Positions 36,728-44,851 of a stretch of DNA of 64,000 bases are shown here, one piece after another. The notes below the pieces were generated by a model, which saw nothing but the letters and a program-made list of their open reading frames with translations, did no database searches and was not told the origin of the DNA. Source of the stretch: Methylosinus sp. H3A (GTDB taxonomy: Bacteria; Pseudomonadota; Alphaproteobacteria; Rhizobiales; Beijerinckiaceae); NCBI RefSeq assembly GCF_015709455.1, contig NZ_JADNQW010000005.1, positions 1,860,001-1,924,000 on the forward strand. The letters are read 5' to 3'. The translations under genes were made by a program, and so were the position numbers. Within the stretch, counting starts at the first letter, position 1; each line of letters starts with the position of its first letter.

Positions 36728-36796
36728 TCCGTTCCCGTCCCCTCGCTCCTCGAGGAAGCGCCATTGACAGGCCCTTCGTCAATGGCGCATTGTCGC

Positions 36797-36814
36797 ACCT
36801 ATCATCTGATAGGT
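36797..36814. promoter_or_regulatory. 18-bp perfect palindrome, likely TetR operator
   Basis: ACCTATCATCTGATAGGT is a perfect inverted repeat midway between the divergent tetR (start 36727) and AhpD-like (start 36842) genes, about 30 nt before the latter. Its size and position fit a TetR-family operator acting on both genes. Confidence 0.75.
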
Positions 36815-36841
36815 AGGTTTGGATCGCAAGGAGGCAAGGCC

Positions 36842-37150
36842 ATGTACGATATGGAGAATGTGAAGCGGCTGAAGAAGATCGGCGAGGCGGCACCCTCGGC
36901 CTGGGAGGCGTTCAAGCAATTCGACGCCGCGGCGCTGGCCGATGGCGCGATCCCCAAGAAATACAAGGAACTGATCGCGCTCGCCGTGGCGATGACGACG
37001 CAATGTCCCTATTGCCTCGAGATCCATCGCAAGCAGGCGCTCGCCGCCGGCGCGACAGAGGCCGAGCTCGCCGAGACCGTCTTCATCGCCGCTGCTCTGC
37101 GCGCCGGCGCCGCCGTCACCCATGGGACGCATGTGGCCGGAATAGAGTGA
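36842..37150 (+). CDS. Carboxymuconolactone decarboxylase-family protein (AhpD-like)
   Basis: The 102-aa product has the AhpD-like core PKKYKELIALAVAMTTQCPYCLEIHRKQALAAGATEAEL, with a CxxC redox pair (CPYC) followed by E and H. These proteins act as small peroxidase/alkylhydroperoxidase-type reductases. The start follows AAGGAGG. It is probably controlled by the divergent TetR regulator and may respond to electrophile or oxidant stress. Confidence 0.9.
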   Translation: MYDMENVKRLKKIGEAAPSAWEAFKQFDAAALADGAIPKKYKELIALAVAMTTQCPYCLEIHRKQALAAGATEAELAETVFIAAALRAGAAVTHGTHVAGIE

Positions 37151-37156
37151 CGGCTG

Positions 37157-37855
37157 CTACTGCGCTGCGAGCCGGTCGGATGCGGCGAGTATCTCCGCCA
37201 GAGTGAAATCCGTCCGGCCTTCGAAGCTGGCGAAAATCGCCTCGATCCGCGGCAGATCGGCGAGGCTCTCCACATCGAGCCGCACGTCCGGACGGGCGAC
37301 CTCCGGCGGGGCCTTCAGGCTCAGCGGGCGATAGATGCGGCCGTTCTCGCGCAGAAAGGCGGGGCTGCGGCGGCGCTGCTCGGGCTCGCCGCAGCGCTTT
37401 TCCGCCTCGGTCAGCGCCGCGGCGGTGAAGCCGTCGATCTCCATGCCGCGCGGATAGGCCGGCGCCAGCGTATTGCCGATCCAATCGAGCATTCCGTCGG
37501 TCATTTGCAGCAGATCGGCGACCTGGGTGACGAGCGCCGGATCGATCAGCGGATTGCGCGCATCGAGCGAAATTCCGCCCTTGGCGCCCGCCGCCTGCAT
37601 GGAAGCGATCTGGCGGCCGATGAGATCGTCGCGCGCGCCGGTCTGGCATTGCGTTCCGCGCGCGGCGCAGAAGTCGCGGATCGGCGCATCCTCCGCCTCA
37701 TCGGTGGTGGTGACGACGATTCCGACGAGCTTTTCCGCATGGGCGAGACGATCGAGCAAGCGGCCGAGCAGCGGCTCGCCGGCGAGGGGCGCCAGCACGC
37801 CGGTCTCGCGGCCGTCCTGGATCGTCGCGGCGGAAATAATGGCGAGGACGTTCAT
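37157..37855 (-). CDS. Cytidylyltransferase-like protein (SpsF/NeuA type)
   Basis: The 232-aa product begins MNVLAIISAATIQDGRETGV, then LAPLAGEPLLGRLLDRLAHA, LVGIVVTTTDEAED and LDARNPLIDPALVTQVADLL. This is the sugar-nucleotide cytidylyltransferase pattern seen in SpsF and acylneuraminate enzymes. Some active-site features look weak, for instance the first Gly-rich loop lacks a clear RxxSxR, so it may be a divergent member. Its substrate is unknown. It converges on the AhpD-like gene. Confidence 0.65.
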   Translation of the reverse strand: MNVLAIISAATIQDGRETGVLAPLAGEPLLGRLLDRLAHAEKLVGIVVTTTDEAEDAPIRDFCAARGTQCQTGARDDLIGRQIASMQAAGAKGGISLDARNPLIDPALVTQVADLLQMTDGMLDWIGNTLAPAYPRGMEIDGFTAAALTEAEKRCGEPEQRRRSPAFLRENGRIYRPLSLKAPPEVARPDVRLDVESLADLPRIEAIFASFEGRTDFTLAEILAASDRLAAQ

Positions 37856-38468
37856 GGGACGCCGCCTTTCCTGAGTGATGGTGACATTCGGCCGCGAGCG
37901 GCGGCCCGCTGCGAAGCGAAAAGCAAGCGATACGCCATCTTCGCGACGAGGCGCGCGCCGGCGCCCCGCGCATTCGCCGCGCGGGTTGGACAAGGCGGTC
38001 CGGGACGCCGCGGCTTCCGTCGGCCACGGCCTTTGCAATCAAAGACGCATCGGAAACTCGAACGTCCCGGACGCGGTCTGCCCCTCCTCTACACCGCCTC
38101 CGGGCCCAGGGTTGTTTTCCCCTCTCGGGTAATCTATCCCCGCGCGAGCCTCGGAAATTCGGCCGGCTTTCGCGTTTGTTTCCAAACGCCTCCGCGCGAA
38201 GGAGAAGCCGCGCCGGCGGAGTGGCGTCGAGCGCGCGAACGAGGGTAGCCGCCCCGCCTCTCTCGAAACCGCGCCCCCGCCGGCCCCGCTCCTACCCCAG
38301 AGCGAGGCCCTTGCCGTTCGGCGAGGGTGGGCGAGATATAGGAATATTTTCCGCAGAATGTCAAGGGTGGCGTCGGCGTCAATGGACGAATCGCTTTTGC
38401 GGCGCTATCCAGCATTTCCAGGGCTCAATACGTAGTTTGGCGGAAATCCTTCGTTCGAGAATGACCAA
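37856..38468. other. 613-bp intergenic region with no recognised gene
   Basis: The first 450 bp are GC-rich with several short inverted repeats. From about 38330 base composition drops towards that of the RelA/SpoT gene that follows, so the left edge of the acquired segment probably lies there. No tRNA, integrase or coding frame was recognised. Confidence 0.5.
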
Positions 38469-39500
38469 ATGAACGCAATTGCGAACGTGACCCCACCCTG
38501 GGGTACCAAAGGAAAAGTAAATAAGGCGGGGGTTCAAATTCGCGCCGGTGAACTACTATCGGATGAAGAAGCCAACGCATTTGAAAGCTGGCGTGCTGGC
38601 CATAGCTATGTCTTAAATACATTTAAGCCATTGCTTTGGAGTCGGACGCGCGGAAAAGAAATTATCGTTGCGCAAAGATTGAAAAGACGATCAACCATTA
38701 TAGACAAGTTGTTCCGGGAGCCTGGCATGGAACTCGCCAGGATGGATGATATTGCGGGATGCCGGCTAATTTTCAAAGATATTAACAGTTTGGCTGAGTT
38801 CAGGAAAGAGTTCCACCGATCTAGGTTTAATCATAAATTACGCCATGAAAACCCTGATAAATATAATTACATCCTGAAACCGAAAGATAGTGGCTACCGT
38901 GGTGTCCACGAAATATATATTTATAATGTAAATACGGACTTCGGGAGAAGGTTTAACGGGCTATATATAGAAATGCAGTTCCGAACTCTGTGCCAGCACG
39001 CTTGGGCAACCGCCGTTGAGGTCGTCAGCAGAGTAACTGAAAACCAACCAAAATTTAACCGTGGAGATGATCGGCATCGTGAGTTTTTTCGGCTCGCCAG
39101 TGAGATTTTGGCGAGAACCGAGGAAAATCTAACAAGCTGTAGGTCGAATCTATCAGATCATGAATTATGCAAAATGTTCAAAAAATTGGACTCCGAAATC
39201 AATGTTATGCGATTTTTGCGGACCCTCCCAGTAATTGAACAGGCATCAAGAATTAAAAACAACGTTGTGTTGCAGCTATCTATAACAGGAAAGCTTATAT
39301 TGCATAAGTATAGCAACATAGATTCGGCCACGGAAGGGTACTTTAATCTCGAAAAGCAGAATCCAGATGATGATATTGTTTTGGTTCGTGCAAAGACATT
39401 CGGAGATATACGATCTGCTTATAGAAATTACTTTCAAAACACAAACGAATTTATCAAGTATATCGAGGCGGGTATAAAGAAGCTCGAAAAATCAAAATAG
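38469..39500 (+). CDS. RelA/SpoT-family nucleotidyltransferase (stand-alone, low GC)
   Basis: The 343-aa product contains an alarmone-synthetase-type domain at residues about 40-180: QRLKRRSTIIDKL (the RxKxxxSI-like ATP region), RMDDIAGCRLIF (91-102), KPKDSGYRGVHEIYIY (137-152) and YIEMQFRTLCQHAWA (166-180, including the EIQxRT-type catalytic block). There is no HD hydrolase, TGS or ACT domain. The C-terminal 150 residues are an unassigned extension. The gene is much poorer in GC and uses different codons from its neighbours, so it looks horizontally acquired. It could make (p)ppGpp-like alarmones or act as a toxin/defence enzyme. Confidence 0.85.
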   Translation: MNAIANVTPPWGTKGKVNKAGVQIRAGELLSDEEANAFESWRAGHSYVLNTFKPLLWSRTRGKEIIVAQRLKRRSTIIDKLFREPGMELARMDDIAGCRLIFKDINSLAEFRKEFHRSRFNHKLRHENPDKYNYILKPKDSGYRGVHEIYIYNVNTDFGRRFNGLYIEMQFRTLCQHAWATAVEVVSRVTENQPKFNRGDDRHREFFRLASEILARTEENLTSCRSNLSDHELCKMFKKLDSEINVMRFLRTLPVIEQASRIKNNVVLQLSITGKLILHKYSNIDSATEGYFNLEKQNPDDDIVLVRAKTFGDIRSAYRNYFQNTNEFIKYIEAGIKKLEKSK

Positions 39501-39524
39501 GCTTCGTCATCGCTATGACGAGGC
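39501..39524 (+). terminator. Hairpin after the RelA/SpoT gene
   Basis: CGTCATCGCTATGACG forms a 6-bp stem with a short loop just after the stop codon. No clear T-run follows, so the terminator call is tentative. Confidence 0.4.
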
Positions 39525-39698
39525 TTGGGTCGCTTCGAATCGGAAAGGCCCTTGCGAATTGCGTCACCTGAATCGAAGAGGCGCCGTCATCCCCGGCAGG
39601 CCGACCGCCTAACCGAGAATCCAGAGACCGGTAATTTTGTGTTGTCGCTTTGCGAGCGTCCAGAATGACGCTCCCTCTAAATCCGCTGACGTGACCGC

Positions 39699-41822
39699 CT
39701 ACACCCCCGCCTTCCCCGCGCAAGCCAGCGCGAAGGCCCATTCCAGCGCCACTTCCTCGAGCCGCTCGAACCGTCCCGAGGCGCCGGCGTGGCCGGCCTC
39801 CATATTGGTGCGCAACAGAACGGGGCCGCCGCCGGTCATGCGTTCGCGCAGGCGCGCGACCCATTTCAGCGGCTCCCAATAGGTCACGCGCGGATCGGTG
39901 AGGCCGGCGAGCGCCAATATCGCCGGATAGCTCTGCGCCGTCACATTGTCATAGGGCGAATAGGAGGCGAGCCGGTCATAGGCGGCGACATCGGCGATCG
40001 GATTGCCCCATTCCTCCCATTCGGGCGGCGTCAATGGCAGATCGTCGCGCAGCATCGTGTTCAGCACATCGACAAAGGGCACGCCGGCGATGATTCCGGA
40101 AAAAAGCTCCGGCGCCAGATTGGCCACCGCGCCCATCAACATGCCGCCGGCGCTGGCGCCTTGCGCGATGATCTCGCCTTCCTTCGCATAGCCCGTCGCG
40201 ACGAGATGGCGCGCGGCGGTGATGAAGTCGGCGAATGTATTGGGCTTATGCTCGAGCTTGCCCTTCTCGTACCAGCTCCAGCCCTTGTCGGTTCCGCCGC
40301 GCGTATGGGCGAGCGCATAGACGAAGCCGCGATCGACCAATGACAGCGCATGAGGATCGAAGCTCGCCGACAGCGGATGCCCATAGGCGCCATAGCCATA
40401 GAGCAGAGTCGGCGCGCCGACGCCGGGCGTGAAATCGGCGCGATGCAGCAGAGTGACGGGAACCTCCGCGCCATCCGCCGCTTTGGCGAAGAAGCGGCGC
40501 GTCACATAGTTCTTCGGATCATGGCCCGAGGGGATTTCCTCGCGCTTCAGCAGAGTGCGCGTGCGCGCGCCCATGTCGTAATCATAGGTCTCCTCCGGAG
40601 TCGTCATGGAGGAATAGGTGAAGCGCAAAGTGTCGGTGTCGAATTCGAGGCCGGGCAGAAGATAGAGCGCGTAAGCTTCTTCGTCGAAGGCGATTGCGTG
40701 CTCCTCGCCGCTCGCCAGCGCGCGAATGAGAATGCGCGGCAGGCCGTTGGCGCGCTCCACCCAGACGAGATGGCGCGCATAGACCGTGCCGATGACGATG
40801 AGCCGTCCCGCGACATGCGGAACCACAGGGCGCCAATCGGCGCGCGAGGCGGTGGTCAGAGGCGCGCGAAAAATCGCGAAATCCTCGGCGCCGTCTGCGT
40901 TGGAGCGAATGTAGAGATCGTCGCCATGCGGCTCGACGTCATAGCGCAATTTCGGCTCGCGCTTCGCGACGAGGCGCGGCTTTACGTCTTTGTCGTGAAG
41001 GTCGACGAGATGGCATTCGCTGGCGTCATGGCCGCGAATGGAGACGATGGCGAAGCGTCCGCAGCGGCTGCGATCGAGCGAGACGAACCAGGCGGGATCG
41101 AGCTCCTCGACGATGAGCGCGTCGGTCGCGGGATCGGCGCCGATGTCGTGGCGGAAGACTTGCGCCGTGCGGTGATTGTCGTCGACGCGGACGTAATAAT
41201 AGCTCTGCGAATCCGCGCTCCAGACCAGCGAGCCGTCCGTATGCGGGACGATGTCCGCGCGGTCCTCGCCGTCGGCGAGGGCGCGCGTGCGGATCGAATA
41301 ATATTCCGAGCCCTTGTCGTCGACGCTCCAGGCGAGCTGGAGATGATCGGGCGAATGGTCGATCTCGCCAATGTCGAAGAAATGCGCCTCGCCGGCTTCC
41401 TCGTCGCCGTCGAACAGGATTTTCTCGTCGCCGCCGGCGCGTTTCGTGCGGCAATAGAGCGCATGCTCGCCGCCCTCGCGATAGCGCTCGAAATAGGCGA
41501 AGGCGCCGTCCGGCCACGGGGGCTCGCTGTCGTCCTCCTTCATGCGGGCGCGCAGCTCCGCCTGGAGCGATTTGCGGAGCGTCGAAAGCGGGGCGAGGAG
41601 CTTTTCGCAATAGGCGTTCTCGGCCTTCACCAGAGCGGTTATGTCGGCCGGCAGCGTCGCCGGATCGCTCAGCACATCGCGCCAATTCTCCGCCGCGACC
41701 CAGCCATAGGGATCGTCGAGGACGCGGCCGTGGATCACGCGCCGGGTCGGCCGCTGCTCGGCGACGGGCGGCGTCGCGCCCTCGAGGGCGAAGGCGGTTT
41801 TGCGGTCGGCGGATTCCGCCAT
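39699..41822 (-). CDS. ptrB: Oligopeptidase B (prolyl oligopeptidase family, S9)
   Basis: The 707-aa serine peptidase has an N-terminal beta-propeller (DDPYGWVAAENW; SEYYSIRTRAL) and a C-terminal alpha/beta-hydrolase domain. The nucleophile loop is IAQGASAGGMLMGAV, the Asp is in LAGLTDPRVTYWEP and the His in EAGHAGASGRF. Oligopeptidase B cuts after basic residues in short peptides. The loop has Ala where many members have Arg (GRSAGG). It is divergent from fhcB. Confidence 0.92.
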   Translation of the reverse strand: MAESADRKTAFALEGATPPVAEQRPTRRVIHGRVLDDPYGWVAAENWRDVLSDPATLPADITALVKAENAYCEKLLAPLSTLRKSLQAELRARMKEDDSEPPWPDGAFAYFERYREGGEHALYCRTKRAGGDEKILFDGDEEAGEAHFFDIGEIDHSPDHLQLAWSVDDKGSEYYSIRTRALADGEDRADIVPHTDGSLVWSADSQSYYYVRVDDNHRTAQVFRHDIGADPATDALIVEELDPAWFVSLDRSRCGRFAIVSIRGHDASECHLVDLHDKDVKPRLVAKREPKLRYDVEPHGDDLYIRSNADGAEDFAIFRAPLTTASRADWRPVVPHVAGRLIVIGTVYARHLVWVERANGLPRILIRALASGEEHAIAFDEEAYALYLLPGLEFDTDTLRFTYSSMTTPEETYDYDMGARTRTLLKREEIPSGHDPKNYVTRRFFAKAADGAEVPVTLLHRADFTPGVGAPTLLYGYGAYGHPLSASFDPHALSLVDRGFVYALAHTRGGTDKGWSWYEKGKLEHKPNTFADFITAARHLVATGYAKEGEIIAQGASAGGMLMGAVANLAPELFSGIIAGVPFVDVLNTMLRDDLPLTPPEWEEWGNPIADVAAYDRLASYSPYDNVTAQSYPAILALAGLTDPRVTYWEPLKWVARLRERMTGGGPVLLRTNMEAGHAGASGRFERLEEVALEWAFALACAGKAGV

Positions 41823-42085
41823 TGGGTGACTCCTCGCTTTGGGCCGTCATCGCGAGCGGTGCGAAGCAACGACGCCCGCCGGTTTCTCGGGTCTCGACCC
41901 GGTGCAGAAAATCGAGGCGCTTCGATGTCTCGACTTCCTGCGCCGTGGCTGATAGGCATAGCGCGCGACGCAGGCCCCGGCGAGGGGCCGCGTCGCTCTT
42001 GCCTTCGCTTTCGGCCGTCGCGCCGGGAGCGGACAAAAAATGCGCGGGCGCAAACCCGGGCGTGGTGGAAACATCGGTTGGGGCA

Positions 42086-43183
42086 ATGAGCAACGCGACG
42101 CTCGACGGCAAATCCATTTCTTCTGACGACGCCTACGCACAAGCGGCGAAAATCCTTCAAGCCGCGAATTTCCCCCTCGTGGCCGGGCTCGGCGCCGATG
42201 TGGCGGGAGCCCAGGCGGCGATCCTGCTGGCCGAGCGGCTGCGGGGCGCCTTCGATCATCTCGCCTCGCGCGATTCGCTGACCGACCTCGAGGTCGTCCG
42301 CTCGGCGGGGATTTTCGTGACGACGCCCAATGAGGCCCGCGTGCGCGCCGACCTCGTGCTGCTGGTCGGACCGGGACTGACGGGCTATTGGCCGGCGATC
42401 TTCGATCGCCTCGCGCTCGACAAGGACACCGTCCACGGCGGCAAGACCAAGCGCCGCGTGCTGTGGATCGGCCCCAAGCGGGGCGAGGCCAAGATAGAGG
42501 GCGTCGAGGTCGAGACCATTCCGGCGACCGAGGCGGAGCTTCCCGGCGTGCTGGCGGCGCTGCGGGCGCGCGTCGGCGGGCGGCCGGTGGCGCTTTCCGC
42601 CGCCGCGACCAAGAAGCTCGACGCTCATGCCGAGGCGCTGAAGGCGGCGCGATTCGGCGTCGCCGTCTGGGCGGCGGCCGGGCTCGATTCGCTCATCGTC
42701 GAAATGCTGCAGGGCATGATCACCGAGCTCAACGCCACGACGCGCTTCACCGGCGTGCCGATCGGCGGGCGCTCCGGCGCGACCGGCGTGCTGCAGGCTT
42801 CCGCCTGGATGACCGGCTTTCCGCCGCGCACCGGCTTCGGCCGCGGCTATCCCGAGCACGACACTTGGCGCTTCGAGGCGAGTCGCCTCGTCGACAGTGG
42901 CGAGGCCGACGCCGCTTTGTGGATTTCCGCCTATGACGGCGAGGCACCGCCCTGGGAGCGCGACGATATTCCGCTCGTCACTCTCGGCCCGGTCGGAGCC
43001 AAGGTGAAGCGCGGCCTGTTCATCGCCGTCGGCAAGCCGGGCGAGAATTACGACGCCGTGGAGTTCGCGCAGGAGACCAGCTCTTTGGTGCTGCGGCGGG
43101 CGAGCGCGCCGGCCGAGCTGCCGACCGTCGCAGAGGCGATCGCCGCCATCAGCGCCAGATTTTCGGAGGATTTGCCGTGCTGA
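42086..43183 (+). CDS. fhcB: Formyltransferase/hydrolase complex subunit B
   Basis: The 365-aa product is homologous to formylmethanofuran dehydrogenase subunit B. It contains SLTDLEVVRSAGIFVTTPNEARVRADLVLLVG, FTGVPIGGRSGATGVLQASAWMTGFPPRTGFGR and PLVTLGP. In methylotrophs this subunit has lost the molybdopterin/Fe-S function and is structural. It starts the operon fhcB-A1-A2-D-C, and fhcA1 begins inside its stop region. The ATG at 42086 has a weak ribosome site. Confidence 0.93.
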   Translation: MSNATLDGKSISSDDAYAQAAKILQAANFPLVAGLGADVAGAQAAILLAERLRGAFDHLASRDSLTDLEVVRSAGIFVTTPNEARVRADLVLLVGPGLTGYWPAIFDRLALDKDTVHGGKTKRRVLWIGPKRGEAKIEGVEVETIPATEAELPGVLAALRARVGGRPVALSAAATKKLDAHAEALKAARFGVAVWAAAGLDSLIVEMLQGMITELNATTRFTGVPIGGRSGATGVLQASAWMTGFPPRTGFGRGYPEHDTWRFEASRLVDSGEADAALWISAYDGEAPPWERDDIPLVTLGPVGAKVKRGLFIAVGKPGENYDAVEFAQETSSLVLRRASAPAELPTVAEAIAAISARFSEDLPC

Positions 43184-44811
43184 TCCGTCTGCGCGGCGGT
43201 CATGTCGTCGATCCCGCGACTGGCGTCGACGGCGTCGCCGACGTCTATTTCGAGGATGGGCGGATCGTCGCTCCGCCGCAGGGTCGCGAGCCGGACGAGG
43301 ACTATGACGTCTCCGGCCATATCGTCATGGCCGGCGCGATCGACATCCATTCCCATATCGCCGGCGGCAATGTGAATTCGGCGCGGCTGCTGCTGCCCGA
43401 GATGCACCGCTCGATCCGCGCGCGCCTCGACGGAACGCCGCTCGCGACCGCCAAATGGTCGACCTTCGAGACCGGCCGCCTCTATGCGCAAATGGGCTTC
43501 ACCACTGTGGTCGAGCCCGCCGTCGCGCCGCACCACGCGCTGCAGTCGCATTTGGAGCTCGGCGACGTTCCGATCATCGACAAGGGCGCGCTGACGGTGC
43601 TCGGCAATGACGACTTCCTGCTCGCCGCGCTGCGCGAGCGGGAGAGCGAGACCGCCATCGCCGATTATGTCGCGCAGACCGTCGAGGCGACGGGCACGCT
43701 CGGCCTCAAATGCATCAATCCCGGCGGAGCGGACGCCTTCAAGCAGAATATGCGCGCCTTCGGCCTCGACGAGATCGTGCCCTTCTATGGCGTGACCTCG
43801 CGGCAGATCTTCAAATCGCTGCAAAAGGCGACGCAGGCTGTCGGCATTCCGCATCCGCTGCATCTGCACATGAACAATCTCGGCATCGCCGGCAATATCG
43901 ACACGGCGCTCGCGACGATCGACGCCGCCGAGGGCCTGCCGATGCATCTCGCCCATGTGCAATTCTACGCCTATGGCCTCGAGGGCAAGAACGCCTTCTC
44001 CTCCGCGGCCCCCGCGCTCGCGGCCAAGATCAACGCCAATAAGAATATCACCGTCGATGTCGGCGCCGTGATGTTCGGCGACACGGTGACCATTTCGTCC
44101 GACGTGCTGCGCCAGTTCAACAGCCTGTCGGGCGCGATCCCGAAGAAGGGCGTGATCTTCGACGGCGACGCCAATGGCGGCGGCGTCGTGCCCTACGCCT
44201 ATCGTATCTCCAATTACTACAACGCCATACAATGGGCGGCGGGCCTCGAGCTGTTCCTGCTGATCGAGGATCCGCTGCAGGTCTTCTTCACCACCGACCA
44301 TCCCAATGGCGGGCCCTTCACCACCTATCCGGAGCTGTTCGCGCTGCTGATGAGCGCTGAGCTGCGTGCGCAATGGATGGAGCGCCTGCCGGCCGAGGTG
44401 CTGGAGATGACGTCTCTCCCGTCGATCAAGCGCGAATATACGCTCCATGAGATCGCGCTCATGAGCCGGGCCGGGCCGGCGCGGCTCTATGGCTTTACCG
44501 ATCGCGGCCGTCTCGGCGAAGGCGCCGTCGCCGATATCGCCGTCTATAAGCCGCAGAAAGACAAGGCCGGCATGTTCCGCAACGCCGCCTATGTGTTCAA
44601 GGACGGTGAAAACGTCGTGCGCGACGGCGTCGTGACGCGCTACACCAAGGGCAAGACGCTGCGCGTGCGCCCCGGCTACGACCGCGCGATCGAGAAGCGT
44701 CTCGACGCCTATTACGACGAGCTCTATGGCCTCTCGCGCTCGATCTTCGACGTGCCCGAGGCGGCGCTCGCCGGCCGAAGCGTCTATGCGGAGGTCGCAT
44801 GCCGCAATTGA
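43177..44811 (+). CDS. fhcA: Formyltransferase/hydrolase complex subunit A, copy 1
   Basis: This 544-aa amidohydrolase-fold subunit hydrolyses the formyl group to formate. Metal-site residues are all present: HSH at 58-60 (AIDIHSHIAGG), Lys178 in LGLKCINPGG (the position of the carboxylated lysine), HLH at 229-231 (PLHLHMNNLG) and Asp374 in FFTTDHPNGG. It starts with GTG at 43177 after GGAGGA, overlapping fhcB. A relic of the fhcD start follows at 44799. The second, equally long copy is immediately downstream (roughly 70% similar by eye). Confidence 0.95.
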   Translation: MLIRLRGGHVVDPATGVDGVADVYFEDGRIVAPPQGREPDEDYDVSGHIVMAGAIDIHSHIAGGNVNSARLLLPEMHRSIRARLDGTPLATAKWSTFETGRLYAQMGFTTVVEPAVAPHHALQSHLELGDVPIIDKGALTVLGNDDFLLAALRERESETAIADYVAQTVEATGTLGLKCINPGGADAFKQNMRAFGLDEIVPFYGVTSRQIFKSLQKATQAVGIPHPLHLHMNNLGIAGNIDTALATIDAAEGLPMHLAHVQFYAYGLEGKNAFSSAAPALAAKINANKNITVDVGAVMFGDTVTISSDVLRQFNSLSGAIPKKGVIFDGDANGGGVVPYAYRISNYYNAIQWAAGLELFLLIEDPLQVFFTTDHPNGGPFTTYPELFALLMSAELRAQWMERLPAEVLEMTSLPSIKREYTLHEIALMSRAGPARLYGFTDRGRLGEGAVADIAVYKPQKDKAGMFRNAAYVFKDGENVVRDGVVTRYTKGKTLRVRPGYDRAIEKRLDAYYDELYGLSRSIFDVPEAALAGRSVYAEVACRN

Positions 44812-44835
44812 TTCGCCATTGGCAATTGATTCGCC
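44799..44835 (+). other. Duplication junction: relic of the fhcD start after fhcA1
   Basis: The 13 nt ATGCCGCAATTGA at 44799-44811 are identical to the start of the real fhcD overlap at 46474-46486, where fhcA2 ends. They read MPQLIR on, but stop after 19 codons. The 13-mer CAATTGATTCGCC is repeated at 44805-44817 and 44823-44835, marking the joint. This shows that the duplicated block included the start of fhcD. Confidence 0.85.
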
Positions 44836-44851
44836 CTCGGGAGGACGCGTC

